Source: Corynebacterium auriscanis (GTDB lineage Bacteria; Actinomycetota; Actinomycetes; Mycobacteriales; Mycobacteriaceae). From it: DNA of 64,000 bases. The stretch is from assembly GCF_030408435.1 (NCBI RefSeq), contig NZ_CP047046.1, forward strand, positions 1,966,572-2,030,571, written 5' to 3'. The position numbers and the translations under genes were made by a program. Every line of letters begins with the position of its first letter. The stretch's first letter is position 1. The notes beneath the pieces were generated by a model that saw only the letters and a list, made by a program, of their open reading frames with translations, did not search any database and was not told the origin of the DNA. Positions 23,976 through 32,855 of this stretch are shown here, piece after piece.

Positions 23976-24857
23976 TTAAGTCTGTTCGATTTTGGCGGCC
24001 ACGACGTCCGCCACCCGTAACAAGCCGGGCAATGCCTGCGGATTCGCTTGGTCCCCCAACATGGCATGCGCAAACAGGCGGTACATCGCCGCGCGTAAGG
24101 CCAGCTGATTGAAATCGGGCACATGGCCCCACCGCTGCAGCAGCGCATCAGGGGCGTTCCCCCAGGCCATACAGTCCACGATCAACAGTGCGACCGACCA
24201 CCCCGCGGGATGATGGGCCGGAACGAAATCGGTGATCACGGGATCCGCAGCCCCGTCGAAAATCACGCATCCGGCCACGTCACCGTGCACCACCTGATCT
24301 GGAGCCCCCAGTTCCTTGCGCAATCCCACCAGCGACATCGCCTTTGCCAGTGCCTCCGCTTGCCCTGCCGATGGAATGGAATCCGCGCCCAAAACTTCAG
24401 TGATATGGACCGTTGGATCCTCGGCGAAAGTAGCGGTATCGGCCGCGGAAAACGGATCCCGCAGCGGATTCTCGTCCATTACCGCCGGCCATGGAATTCC
24501 CCGCAGGGCTTCGTTCAGGCGCAATGCGGCCGCGGCCATTTCGTCAAACCGGGGCGCCCTATCACCGGACATGAAAGTCCGCGCGCGCCACCCCGACACG
24601 CTAAAGCGCCCGTCGCTGGACGAAATCGGCCGAGACACCGTAACCCCCGCGGGGCGGACTTTTGCCATGACCTTCGCGATCCAGGCTGCCCGCGCAGGTT
24701 CGTCCGCTGGCGAGAGCACCGCTCGGTCGCAGCGCCAGCCCCCGCTCCATTCCTCGTCTAACTGCACTGGGTGGGCCGACGCCACGCCATAGCTGGCCAA
24801 GATATGCGCCGGAACTTGGGATTCGTGGGTCCCGTCTTGAGGGTAATCAGCAACCAC
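23976..24857 (-). CDS. TIGR02569 family protein, phosphotransferase-like fold
   Basis: The 293-residue actinobacterial protein looks like TIGR02569. The segment VVHGDVAGCVIFDGAADPVITDF resembles the catalytic HGD...N/...DF loop of aminoglycoside phosphotransferase-like kinases, but the usual Asn is replaced, so kinase activity is doubtful. The substrate is unknown. GTG 24857 overlaps the preceding stop by one base. Its end lies 35 nt before the chosen adnA start, so the DUF3152-TIGR02569-adnA-adnB genes probably form one operon. Confidence 0.75.
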   Translation of the reverse strand: MVADYPQDGTHESQVPAHILASYGVASAHPVQLDEEWSGGWRCDRAVLSPADEPARAAWIAKVMAKVRPAGVTVSRPISSSDGRFSVSGWRARTFMSGDRAPRFDEMAAAALRLNEALRGIPWPAVMDENPLRDPFSAADTATFAEDPTVHITEVLGADSIPSAGQAEALAKAMSLVGLRKELGAPDQVVHGDVAGCVIFDGAADPVITDFVPAHHPAGWSVALLIVDCMAWGNAPDALLQRWGHVPDFNQLALRAAMYRLFAHAMLGDQANPQALPGLLRVADVVAAKIEQT

Positions 24858-25861
24858 TATTTGCTCCTTCCCGGGAGCCTATTTCCGCCTGGTTTATCCA
24901 GTGGGAAAACCCAGGGGTTCGGACGGCATGTTTTGCCGTCGTTGTCGTAGACCTCATCCGGGTTGATCTTGTATAACTCACTGTTTTTCAAGCTCAGGGT
25001 TTGCTGCATCATGATGGGCGCCAGGTCGCCCGTTTTCTCGCAGCCCACGTGCGCGGGGTAGCCGATGCCGTGGCCAACCTCGTGGTTGATCATGTACTGC
25101 CGGTATCCCCCCAGGTCACCCTCAAATGGGACCGCGCCGCGCACCCAACGGGATTCGTTGAGCACCACACGATTGCCCTCTGGCATGTAACAGCTGGTCT
25201 CCAGCTTGTATTCGTTACCACATACCTGGTGCGTGGTTTCCGCACTCGTCAACTGAACCCGTAAATCCGGATTCTTTTCCTTCGAGCCATCCACGCGCTG
25301 GAACGAAAACCTTTTGTCCCCGATCCATGATTTCGGGTTGGACAAGGTAGCTTCCACCATCGCGGCAAACCCATCATCACCGCCGTAGGCGGACGCATCG
25401 ATGGTGTCTTCGACCTCAACAACATACGTGTAATGGTCTTCGCGACCCTCACCGGCTTTTTTGCCGTCGCCCGCAACAGTGCGGTACTTGCCGCTACCTT
25501 TGTTCGTGTACGGCCCACCGGGTGGCAGCTCCCCCAGCGTGACGTTGCTCAGGGTTCCCGCCGGAATCGGCTGGTCGGTGCGATGTGGCGATTCGGATCC
25601 ACCCGTGGACTGGTGGTTCTCGGCGGCGTGGGTCTGCGTGGCGTCGTCCCCCTTAGAGCCCTGAATGCTGATCACAATAAGTAGAGACACCACAACAAAA
25701 ACCGCCGCCAGCACCGCTACCCAATGCGAACGGGCCCACGTCGCAACGGTGTGCTGGGTGGGCCTATCGGGTTCCGGTATAGCAAAGCGAGGATGTTCCA
25801 CGGGTGCTTTCTTCAAGGGGATGAACCGATCATTCGCACCTCGGGTGAGGTTCTCACCCAA
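24857..25861 (-). CDS. Membrane-anchored DUF3152 protein with zincin motif
   Basis: The 334-residue protein has a cytoplasmic tail of about 45 residues, one transmembrane segment (47-66) and an extracytoplasmic domain. That domain contains HEVGHGIGYPAH (260-271), a metzincin-like HExxHxxGxxxH pattern, and a following conserved cysteine (274). Two more cysteines (214, 224) may form a disulfide. DUF3152 is actinobacterial and presumed to be a zinc peptidase acting in the envelope; no activity is established to my knowledge. The start is TTG 25861, with little alternative and no strong ribosome-binding site. Confidence 0.82.
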   Translation of the reverse strand: MGENLTRGANDRFIPLKKAPVEHPRFAIPEPDRPTQHTVATWARSHWVAVLAAVFVVVSLLIVISIQGSKGDDATQTHAAENHQSTGGSESPHRTDQPIPAGTLSNVTLGELPPGGPYTNKGSGKYRTVAGDGKKAGEGREDHYTYVVEVEDTIDASAYGGDDGFAAMVEATLSNPKSWIGDKRFSFQRVDGSKEKNPDLRVQLTSAETTHQVCGNEYKLETSCYMPEGNRVVLNESRWVRGAVPFEGDLGGYRQYMINHEVGHGIGYPAHVGCEKTGDLAPIMMQQTLSLKNSELYKINPDEVYDNDGKTCRPNPWVFPLDKPGGNRLPGRSK

Positions 25862-25887
25862 GGCCGAGCGAAGGAAGTGCCAAGGTC

Positions 25888-25913
25888 AAAAATACGGGGT
25901 CGCCTCTAGGCGA
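25888..25913 (-). terminator. Terminator of the DUF3107 gene
   Basis: The palindrome TCGCCTCTAGGCGA (25900-25913) is followed on the minus strand by CCCCGTATTTTT. It lies 18 nt after the DUF3107 stop and just above the DUF3152 start, separating the two transcripts. Confidence 0.7.
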
Positions 25914-25931
25914 TTCTTGAGATGAATCTCT

Positions 25932-26153
25932 TTAGATGAAACCGACGGATGTCTTGTTCTCCGCACCGAACTCCACGTATGCGACTTGGTCTCGAACCAG
26001 GAGGTAGCGGGCACCCTTGGCCCCCTCAACCACGGTGGTATCGTCTTGGCTGCCGAGGAACTGCTGCAGCTGGTTAACGACCTCTTCTTGACCCTTTTCG
26101 GTCGTGATGTTGAGCTCGCGGGAATTGTGCTTAAAGCCGATCTTGATCTGCAT
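25932..26153 (-). CDS. DUF3107 family small protein
   Basis: The 73-residue cytoplasmic protein MQIKIGFKHNSRELNI... matches the short actinobacterial DUF3107 family (M. tuberculosis Rv3208A-like), function unknown. The ATG at 26153 follows AAGGAAGG-like purines. It is divergent from the DEAD-box helicase gene and has its own terminator. The order DUF3152, DUF3107, DEAD helicase is conserved in mycobacteria. Confidence 0.85.
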   Translation of the reverse strand: MQIKIGFKHNSRELNITTEKGQEEVVNQLQQFLGSQDDTTVVEGAKGARYLLVRDQVAYVEFGAENKTSVGFI

Positions 26154-26247
26154 AAGGAAGGTTTGCCGTCCTTTTCTCGTTGGGCTTGCAGTAATGTTTC
26201 CATCATACCCACACCGTTCGTGGCCCCGTCAGGCCCCGCATGGAGAA

Positions 26248-27525
26248 ATGAAACGAGCAGAGAGGAACCCCCCAACCTTGTCCCCCAGCGAGCACCCATC
26301 CTTCCTGAGCTTGGGAGTCGCCGCAGAGATTTGCGATGGCCTCGCCACTCGTGGCATCACACACGCTTTCGCGATCCAGGAGTTGTGCCTCCCTCTCGCT
26401 TTGGCTGGCAAGGATCTTATCGGGCAAGCTCGCACGGGCATGGGCAAGACCTACGGTTTTGGCATCCCCTTGTTGGACCGGGTTTTTGACGACGCCCACG
26501 TGACTCCACCCGACGGCACTCCCCGGGCGCTGGTTATTGTTCCCACACGCGAATTGTGCATTCAAGTGGCCGACGACCTGACCATCGCCGCTCAATTCCT
26601 CCCAGACCTCGATGTACTGGCGCTGTACGGCGGTGTGAGATTCGAAACCCAGATTGACCAGCTTCATCACGGGCGCGCCGACGTTGTGGTGGGAACGCCC
26701 GGTCGCCTATTGGATCTTCACCGACGGGGTGAATTGCTACTCGGCAATGTGGAGATCGTGGTCCTCGACGAAGCCGATGAGATGCTGGACCAGGGATTCT
26801 TAGAGGATGCCCAGGCTCTGATTGCAGAAACTAACGACAACCGCCAGATGATGTTATTTTCCGCCACCATGCCGGGGCCGATCATGGCACTATCGCGGAC
26901 TTTTATGCACCATCCCGTGCAGATCCAGGCAGATCAGGCACAGACGCAACAAACCCACACCACCACGGTGCAACTGGCTTTCCAATCGCACAAACTGGAT
27001 CGTATGAGCGCCCTAGCCCGCATCTTGCAAACCCCTGGCCGCGGCCGAACGATCGTGTTCACCCGCACCAAGAAGCAGGCAGCGTTCGTGGCCTCCGACC
27101 TAGGCCAGTTGGGCTTTGCAGTTGGCGCGGTGCATGGCGATATGAAGCAGGCTGAGCGCCAACAGTGCCTAGAGGCCTTCCGCAACGGCACGGTCGATGT
27201 CATGGTGGCAACCGATGTGGCCGCCCGCGGTATCGACGTTGAAGATGTCACCCACGTGATCAACTACCAAAGCCCCGAGGACCCCCGCGCCTACGTGCAC
27301 CGCATTGGCCGCACAGGGCGGGCCGGCCACACAGGCATGGCGGTTACCTTGGTCGGTTGGGACGAAGTAGATCGGTTCAATTCCCTCTGCGAGATTTTAG
27401 AGCTGGACTTAACGAATCCACCCCAGTGGTTCTCCTCCTCCCCGGAATTCCTCGAGGCCTTCAATCTGCCATCTGACGTTACCGATCGCGTGGGGTCACC
27501 CCGCCGCGTGTTAGGAACCCGTTAG
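26248..27525 (+). CDS. DEAD-box ATP-dependent RNA helicase
   Basis: The 425-residue SF2 RNA helicase has a full motif set: Q-motif region GITHAFAIQ, ARTGMGKT, PTRELC, TPGR, DEADEM, SAT, ARGID and HRIGRTGRAG. It corresponds in position to the mycobacterial rhlE-like gene and probably acts in RNA structure remodelling or ribosome assembly. The frame is open back to 26104, but that part overlaps the divergent DUF3107 gene. ATG 26248, with GGAG close upstream, gives the usual N terminus. The beta-propeller gene starts 4 nt after its stop. Confidence 0.9.
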   Translation: MKRAERNPPTLSPSEHPSFLSLGVAAEICDGLATRGITHAFAIQELCLPLALAGKDLIGQARTGMGKTYGFGIPLLDRVFDDAHVTPPDGTPRALVIVPTRELCIQVADDLTIAAQFLPDLDVLALYGGVRFETQIDQLHHGRADVVVGTPGRLLDLHRRGELLLGNVEIVVLDEADEMLDQGFLEDAQALIAETNDNRQMMLFSATMPGPIMALSRTFMHHPVQIQADQAQTQQTHTTTVQLAFQSHKLDRMSALARILQTPGRGRTIVFTRTKKQAAFVASDLGQLGFAVGAVHGDMKQAERQQCLEAFRNGTVDVMVATDVAARGIDVEDVTHVINYQSPEDPRAYVHRIGRTGRAGHTGMAVTLVGWDEVDRFNSLCEILELDLTNPPQWFSSSPEFLEAFNLPSDVTDRVGSPRRVLGTR

Positions 27526-27529
27526 CCCT

Positions 27530-28792
27530 ATGTCCCCCAGCCGGTTTTCCCTCCCCTCTCCCGAGCGCCGCACACACGGCGACATTATCGCCTCCGCGCT
27601 CATCGCTGCTGGCCTGTTGATGGGAGGCGTGGGTGTGTGGCTGACTTCCGACGCCCACAGTGTGGAACACCACGTTGCCAAAGACAGCTCAGCGGTCCTC
27701 GCAACAGGAAACGCGGAACTGCCTCAGCGCCCACGTGAACTGTGGACCACAACCACCCTAGGGAAAGACTTGGTGGTGGACCAAGAGGGCGTCGTCCAAG
27801 TAAACGGAACGAAGGTCCGCATGTTGGAAGCTGCCACCGGAGCCGAACGGTGGAGTTACGACAAGGGCGAAGACGTGTGCGCGGTAACCAAGGGTTGGGA
27901 TAAAACAACCGTGGTTTTTCGTGGCCCCAAGGGGTGTGGCCAGGCAATCAGTTTTGATAGCAAGACGGGCCAGTACTGGAGCGCGCGCGACAGCATCGCG
28001 CCCGACGACGTTGCGAGCTTCCGCAGCGAGGACATCATCGGAATTCTTTCGCCCGCGCGTTTAGAGACGTGGCGCAGTGATCTGGTGCGCACAGTGGAAG
28101 TGGGAAAGATGCCTACACCCGTAAAAGTGGGCAAGCAGGAATATACACACTGCAACTTCACGTCCGTGGGGACGGCGGGCACACTGCTGGCGACCGTGCA
28201 GGAGTGCCCTGGAGAGAAGGACGGCAAGAAGTACGCGCGTTTGCTCAACACCACGCCTGAGGATTCAGATGCCCCGGAATCGTGGCACGTGTACCGCGTT
28301 CCAGCGGGCAGTGAAATAATCGGCGCGAATGAACACCGCGCCGCGATTGCGATACCCGCGGCGAGCGGAAAGAAAGCACGTATTCAGTCGCTGGATAAAG
28401 AAGGCCACTTTGAGGAATTTCCCGTAGACGTTGGACCGGATTTGCATCAGCGCTTGCAGAATCATGATTCTGCACCTTTCCAGCCCCTGACGATCCACAC
28501 CGGCAGCATGGCTGGGTGGTTTAATGGACGAGCTCTGGTGGCGTTAAACCCGGAGACGTTCCGGCCATTGTGGACCCTACCCGGGGCACAGGGGGTAGGA
28601 ACCGTGCTCAACGGAAAGCTTGCCGTGCCCATGCGAGACAACGGTATTGCGTTGGTAGATCCATCATCCGGAAAAGTGGAACGTACCATTGGTGTAGATC
28701 GTGGCGGGTACGAAGGCCCTATTGAGATAGCATTCACAGGGCAAACGATTCTTGAGAAGCGGGGCGAGAAGGTCGTCGCGCTGGGTGCGTAG
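27530..28792 (+). CDS. Membrane-anchored PQQ-like beta-propeller protein
   Basis: The 420-residue protein corresponds to mycobacterial Rv3212-type proteins. One membrane helix (about 19-39) is followed by an extracytoplasmic domain with repeating blade-like segments (LEAATGAERW, FDSKTGQYW, LNPETFRPLW, VDPSSGKV). These resemble PQQ/quinoprotein-type propellers but have no enzyme signature. Three cysteines (about 124, 139 and 207) could make disulfides. The ATG follows the helicase stop by 4 nt, so co-expression is likely. The function is unknown. Confidence 0.78.
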   Translation: MSPSRFSLPSPERRTHGDIIASALIAAGLLMGGVGVWLTSDAHSVEHHVAKDSSAVLATGNAELPQRPRELWTTTTLGKDLVVDQEGVVQVNGTKVRMLEAATGAERWSYDKGEDVCAVTKGWDKTTVVFRGPKGCGQAISFDSKTGQYWSARDSIAPDDVASFRSEDIIGILSPARLETWRSDLVRTVEVGKMPTPVKVGKQEYTHCNFTSVGTAGTLLATVQECPGEKDGKKYARLLNTTPEDSDAPESWHVYRVPAGSEIIGANEHRAAIAIPAASGKKARIQSLDKEGHFEEFPVDVGPDLHQRLQNHDSAPFQPLTIHTGSMAGWFNGRALVALNPETFRPLWTLPGAQGVGTVLNGKLAVPMRDNGIALVDPSSGKVERTIGVDRGGYEGPIEIAFTGQTILEKRGEKVVALGA

Positions 28793-29114
28793 ACGTTCGC
28801 AGGTAGTGGTGCAGCTTCCGTTCTCATAGGCTTATGGGCAACTAAACTCAAATTGCTCTGGTGTGAGCTTCGTCACTTTTTTGATTTATCTCTAGCGCTG
28901 GCGCTATTTCCGTGCGATGATTCTTCAAGTAACCGCAAAGAGGCCATGAGGTTAACGAAAGGCAAACTTCGTTAAAAGCCCTCCTCTTTCATCCGGCGTA
29001 AAGCTACAGCGATCACGCTGCCCATCTCGCCGCACACCCATTTTACGACGGATTCCCATCCGCGGGTTTCTACGTGCCCGCACAGAAAGCACCTCAACGA
29101 AAGGAACATTGATC
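28793..29114. promoter_or_regulatory. whcE upstream region with two palindromes
   Basis: This 322-nt gap holds TAGCGCTGGCGCTA (28893-28906), a 14-bp palindrome followed by TTT that may end the beta-propeller transcript. It also holds a perfect 8-bp inverted repeat, TTAACGAA (28952-28959) with TTCGTTAA (28968-28975), separated by 8 nt. The latter looks like an operator for a dimeric regulator of whcE. I could not fix a promoter; TAAAGC/TACAGC near 29000 are weak -10 candidates. Confidence 0.5.
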
Positions 29115-29381
29115 ATGGATTGGCGCCACAAGGCTGTATGTCGCGATGAAGACCCAGAGCTGTTCTTCCCGGTAGGCAACTCCGGTCCAGCTCTCGCCCA
29201 AATTGCAAAAGCGAAGTTGGTCTGCAACCGCTGCCCAGTAAGCTCCCAGTGCCTGTCGTGGGCTATTGAGTCCGGCCAGGATGCCGGCGTATGGGGAGGC
29301 ATGTCCGAGGACGAGCGTCGGGCACTGAAGCGCCGCAACAATCGCGGTCGCACCCGCACCCGTACTCGCCTGAGCCTCTAA
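29115..29381 (+). CDS. whcE: WhiB-family Fe-S regulator (WhiB1 / WhcE)
   Basis: The 88-residue WhiB-like protein has four cluster cysteines (C9, C37, C40, C46), the turn GVWGG (58-62) and a basic DNA-contact tail (RRALKRRNNRGRTRTRTR). WhiB proteins bind a 4Fe-4S cluster and the primary sigma factor and respond to redox or NO. Its position beside rshA-sigH is that of whcE in C. glutamicum and whiB1 in mycobacteria. ATG 29115 is preferred: AAAGGA lies 9 nt upstream, against an in-frame TTG at 29109. Confidence 0.9.
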   Translation: MDWRHKAVCRDEDPELFFPVGNSGPALAQIAKAKLVCNRCPVSSQCLSWAIESGQDAGVWGGMSEDERRALKRRNNRGRTRTRTRLSL

Positions 29382-29457
29382 TTACCGGTTTTTCCGCCGT
29401 GGCAGATAAGCTGTAGCGGTTAAAGGTTCAACCCCTCAATCCACCAAAGGAGCTGCA

Positions 29458-29532
29458 ATGAGCAAGCGTGGCCGTAAGCGTAAGGATCGCCGCAAGAAGA
29501 AGGCAAACCACGGAAAGCGCCCAAATTCCTAA
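29458..29532 (+). CDS. Ribosomal protein bL37 (24 residues)
   Basis: A 24-residue, extremely basic peptide (MSKRGRKRKDRR..., ending NHGKRPNS) matches closely what I recall of mycobacterial bL37, a small actinobacterial large-subunit ribosomal protein. It has a strong site AAAGGAG before the ATG and a strong terminator 25 nt after the stop. It lies directly after the whiB1-type gene. It is below usual ORF cut-offs and easily missed. Confidence 0.9.
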   Translation: MSKRGRKRKDRRKKKANHGKRPNS

Positions 29533-29556
29533 AGCGCCCCGTGGATGAGATCCGCC

Positions 29557-29605
29557 AAAGCCCGGATGGTTTCCTTGTTTCACCCAAGGAGTCATCCGGG
29601 CTTTT
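29557..29605 (+). terminator. Rho-independent terminator of bL37
   Basis: A 12-bp stem, AAAGCCCGGATG (29557-29568) with CATCCGGGCTTT (29593-29604), is followed by TTTTT. Its loop contains a second hairpin, TCCTTG / CAAGGA. The interval from here to 29727 shows nothing else. Confidence 0.92.
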
Positions 29606-29727
29606 TAGCTGCGCTATGCGATAGTTGAGGAGCAAAAAGTGTGTCCGCTCGGCACTGCGCTGCCGCGCACCATCCAGCACAATTTCGAACTCTGGCCGGC
29701 CCGCCAGCTGCCGGCTAGCTGCCGGCC

Positions 29728-29988
29728 CTAGTTTTCGTAACGGCGGACCTCGTAACGCACCCGAAGCTGTGTGGTAATCCGAGTGCGGAGGTCACTCGGT
29801 GCAGGCTGCGAACAACACGAACGCAGTAACTGCCGAACCTGCTGCTCCAATCCCAGCGCCTGCAAGCATTGGGGGCACTCGTCAACGTGGCGTTGCAACT
29901 CGGCACGCGCTTGTGGCCCCCCAGTGCCGTCGACGTATTCATACAGCACTTCGAGAAGCTCCTCACACTTATTCTTTGGACCGGTCAT
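29728..29988 (-). CDS. rshA: Zinc-binding anti-sigma factor of SigH (RshA/RsrA type)
   Basis: The 86-residue zinc-associated anti-sigma factor has the ZAS signature HVDECPQC (H34, C38, C41) plus C8, which together form the redox-sensitive zinc site. An extra adjacent pair C58-C59 is unusual. Under thiol oxidation the protein releases SigH. ATG 29988 overlaps the sigH stop by 4 bases (ATGA), the standard coupling for a sigma/anti-sigma pair. The mRNA reads from the SigH-type promoter upstream of sigH. Confidence 0.92.
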   Translation of the reverse strand: MTGPKNKCEELLEVLYEYVDGTGGPQARAELQRHVDECPQCLQALGLEQQVRQLLRSCCSQPAPSDLRTRITTQLRVRYEVRRYEN

Positions 29989-30656
29989 CGAACGTTCACC
30001 TCGTCTTTCCTAGCGACCGCAGAGTTCTTCTTCTGAATAGCAATGCCGTGCTCGGCAGCCACATCCTTTAGTGCTACACGCAGCCTCTTCCGGCCACGGT
30101 GCAAACGGCTCATGACCGTTCCGATCGGGGTGTCCATAATTTCCGCGATCTCTTTGTAGGGCATACCCTCCACGTCTGCGTAGTAGACAACCATCCGGTA
30201 GTCCTCCGGCAGATCCATCAGGGCCTGCTGAATACGGGAATCCGGTATCAGCTTCAATGCCTCTACCTCGGCGGATTGCAATCCCACTGAATCGTGAGAC
30301 GCGCTTTCAGCCATCTGCCAATCCGTCATTTCATCAGCGCTTTGTTCTGCCGGGCGGCGCTGCGCCTTCCGATACGAGTTGATGTACGTGTTCGTCAGAA
30401 TCCTGTACATCCACGCCTTGAGGTTGGTCCCCGGCTTAAACGACGCGAAAGCGTTGAAGGCCTTCATGTACGCATCTTGAACAAGATCCTGCGCGTCGGC
30501 CGGGTTGCGAGTCATCCGCAAAGCTGCACCATACAACTGGTCAAGCAGCGGCAGCGCATCGCGCTCAAAGCGATGCAAAAGGTCCGCATCGCTTTCACCC
30601 GGCGCACGATTCAACTCGCCGTCCTGGCGAGCGCGCTCAGTGTTTTCCACGGTCAT
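29985..30656 (-). CDS. sigH: ECF sigma factor SigH (SigR type)
   Basis: The 223-residue group IV sigma factor has region 2 ([41 protein letters not shown]) and region 4 ([41 protein letters not shown]). It directs the disulfide and heat stress regulon (thioredoxin and mycothiol genes). I chose ATG 30656 because AAAGGGA lies 4 nt upstream; the open frame runs to 30737 without a site. It is coupled to rshA. A SigH-type promoter lies upstream, giving positive feedback. Confidence 0.93.
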   Translation of the reverse strand: MTVENTERARQDGELNRAPGESDADLLHRFERDALPLLDQLYGAALRMTRNPADAQDLVQDAYMKAFNAFASFKPGTNLKAWMYRILTNTYINSYRKAQRRPAEQSADEMTDWQMAESASHDSVGLQSAEVEALKLIPDSRIQQALMDLPEDYRMVVYYADVEGMPYKEIAEIMDTPIGTVMSRLHRGRKRLRVALKDVAAEHGIAIQKKNSAVARKDEVNVR

Positions 30657-30680
30657 GTAATCCCTTTCTGGACTACTCGG

Positions 30681-30709
30681 GTTAACGTGTGCTGCCCCCA
30701 TTGTATTCC
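30681..30709 (-). promoter_or_regulatory. SigH-dependent autoregulatory promoter of sigH-rshA
   Basis: On the minus strand GGAATA (30704-30709) and GTTAAC (30681-30686) are 17-18 nt apart, fitting the corynebacterial/mycobacterial SigH consensus GGAAT-N16-20-GTT. It lies 25 nt above the chosen sigH start. Confidence 0.72.
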
Positions 30710-30837
30710 TGACGGCAATTCGCGCGTTCCCCCTCATTGCTAGTATTGGATCTGGAGTAACTATTCCGCAATGCCGTTACGCATTCTGGAGCCCCCCACT
30801 CGGCGCTGGCGCGAGCTCCCCCGCAGTCACTCTGTTC

Positions 30838-31506
30838 CTAACCACCGATCAATTCCGCGTAGTTGTTCGATACGTTGCCCACTGCCCTATCTGCCTTGCG
30901 ACTGGATAGCGCCCTAACAACGCCCTCCCCCGCAGGAGTCGCAGCCAGTTCCCGCATCTCCGACGACCCCACCGTCGCAGTCAGCCAAAACTCCCACTGG
31001 TCCGGTGTCAGAGCTTTCGGCATCCGATTGTGCAGCCATTCCATGCCCGGCGGGGCGTCGGTGGTGATGATGGTGGAATGCAATCGGCCGTCAACAACCT
31101 TGCATAGGCCGACCATCCACAACGGCTCTCCATCCTCCCGAGCGGTGAAATACGGTTGCTTTCCGCTCGGCTCCGCGCGCCCCTCGGGATCGGTAGTCGT
31201 CCACTCGTACCAGCCATCCATGGGGAAAAGGCAAGTCAGGCTACCGCGAAAAGTTGGTTTCTCGAAAGCCGTTTCCCCTCGGGCATTAAAAACCGTGCGC
31301 GGTGGATAACCCCAGTGCGCAGGACCGATGGCCGGCTGCCCGTGGAACATGCGGGCAATGGGAACCACATGGGTGGGGGCAATATTGTAATTCGGTCGCT
31401 GATTGCCGCTGGCGTAGCTACCTACTATTCCGACGCCCGGCAGCTCCCGTTCCAGACCTTTGACTAGGGTCTCGGTTGTGCTGAAAAGGACATATCGACC
31501 ACACAT
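30838..31506 (-). CDS. SRAP (YedK/HMCES) abasic-site crosslinking protein
   Basis: The 222-residue SOS response-associated peptidase-family protein forms a protective DNA-protein crosslink at abasic sites in single-stranded DNA. The diagnostic start M-C-G-R-Y is present with catalytic Cys2, together with NYNIAPT, NARGET and DGWYEW. The frame opens further upstream to 31557, but only the ATG at 31506 exposes Cys2 after Met removal, which fixes the start. It is divergent from aroA (58-nt gap). Confidence 0.93.
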   Translation of the reverse strand: MCGRYVLFSTTETLVKGLERELPGVGIVGSYASGNQRPNYNIAPTHVVPIARMFHGQPAIGPAHWGYPPRTVFNARGETAFEKPTFRGSLTCLFPMDGWYEWTTTDPEGRAEPSGKQPYFTAREDGEPLWMVGLCKVVDGRLHSTIITTDAPPGMEWLHNRMPKALTPDQWEFWLTATVGSSEMRELAATPAGEGVVRALSSRKADRAVGNVSNNYAELIGG

Positions 31507-31564
31507 GCCCCCATTATGCCCATCGGTATGCCCACATGACCGCCAATGTTGGCACAATGGAGCT

Positions 31565-32854
31565 ATGTCTGAGCAATTGTGGTCCGCCCCTCATGCCTCT
31601 CAACCCATCGAGGCTGAAGTTCACATTCCTGGTTCCAAATCCATTACGAACCGGGCGTTGATCCTTGCCGCCTTAGCGCAAGGCCCTTCCACTATTCACG
31701 GAGCACTATTAAGCCGGGACACTGAACTAATGATGGAGTCCCTACGCCAACTGGGAACCCAGATCCGAACGGACGGCACCACTGTGCACGTCGTGCCGGA
31801 ACCACACCTGACCGGCGGCGTGGTGCATTGCGGGCTGGCGGGCACGGTCATGCGGTTCGTCCCGCCTTTAGCCGCACTCGCCGAGGGTACGGTGGAATTC
31901 GATGGCGACCTGCAGGCACGGAAACGCCCTATGGCGACCACGCTGGATTCACTGCGCGCACTCGGTGCGGAAGTCGAAACGATCAGCGACGAAAACCCCG
32001 ACGGCCTCCCGTTCCTCATTCACGGTAGTGGCCACATAGACGGCGGGGAAGTAAAAATCGACGCCAGCGCGTCCTCCCAGTTCGTCAGCGGCCTGCTGCT
32101 CGCCGGGGCACGCTTCACCAACGGCGTGCGCGTCACGAACGTAGGCAATGCCCTGCCCAGCCAGCCGCATGTGGAAATGACGTTAGAAATGCTGCGCATG
32201 GCCGGGGTCAAGGTTGAGTCCAGTTTCAACGAATGGATCGTTCACCCGGGCCCCATCCAGGGGCGCACGTGGACCGTAGAGCCAGACTTATCAAATGCCA
32301 CACCCTTTATGGCCGCTGCGGCCGTCACAGGCGGAACCGTCCGCATCGGCAACTGGCCCCAGGCCACAACTCAGCCAGGTGATCAGTTCCGTGTGCTATT
32401 GGACGACATGGGTGTGACATGCGAATACCGAGCCCACGATTCCAGTTTGGAGGTCCGCGGAACCGGCGCTCTTAAGGGCATCACGTGGGACATGCACGAT
32501 ATTGGTGAATTGACACCCACTGTGGTCGCTCTCGCCGCACTGGCCGATTCCCGATCCCACCTTTATGGCATCGCGCACCTGCGCGGACATGAGACGAATC
32601 GTTTGGCGGCACTGTCGGCCAACATCAATGCCCTCGGCGGGCGCGTGCAGGAAACGGAGGATGGTCTCATCATCGATCCGGCTCCGCTGCACGGTGGCCG
32701 CTGGGAATCCTACGCGGATCACCGCATGGCCACCGCAGGGGCCATCATCGGGCTGCGCGTGGAAGGTATTGAGGTTGAGGATATCGACACCACCGCGAAA
32801 ACCCTGCCGGGTTTCCGCCTTCGCTGGGCGGAAATGCTGGGACTGGAGCGGTAG
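31565..32854 (+). CDS. aroA: 3-phosphoshikimate 1-carboxyvinyltransferase (EPSP synthase)
   Basis: The 429-residue enzyme makes EPSP from shikimate-3-phosphate and PEP (sixth step of the shikimate pathway). Family signatures are [16 protein letters not shown] near the N terminus, [17 protein letters not shown], and [17 protein letters not shown] near the C terminus. ATG 31565 lies 6 nt after CACAAT (31553-31558, with an upstream TG), so the transcript may be leaderless; the frame upstream overlaps the divergent gene. rsgA starts 1 nt after its stop, so the two are co-translated. Confidence 0.95.
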   Translation: MSEQLWSAPHASQPIEAEVHIPGSKSITNRALILAALAQGPSTIHGALLSRDTELMMESLRQLGTQIRTDGTTVHVVPEPHLTGGVVHCGLAGTVMRFVPPLAALAEGTVEFDGDLQARKRPMATTLDSLRALGAEVETISDENPDGLPFLIHGSGHIDGGEVKIDASASSQFVSGLLLAGARFTNGVRVTNVGNALPSQPHVEMTLEMLRMAGVKVESSFNEWIVHPGPIQGRTWTVEPDLSNATPFMAAAAVTGGTVRIGNWPQATTQPGDQFRVLLDDMGVTCEYRAHDSSLEVRGTGALKGITWDMHDIGELTPTVVALAALADSRSHLYGIAHLRGHETNRLAALSANINALGGRVQETEDGLIIDPAPLHGGRWESYADHRMATAGAIIGLRVEGIEVEDIDTTAKTLPGFRLRWAEMLGLER

Positions 32855-32855
32855 T

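Noticed and set aside
23941..24132. N-terminal extension of adnA
   Set aside because: It overlaps the TIGR02569 gene by more than 150 nt and has no conserved features.
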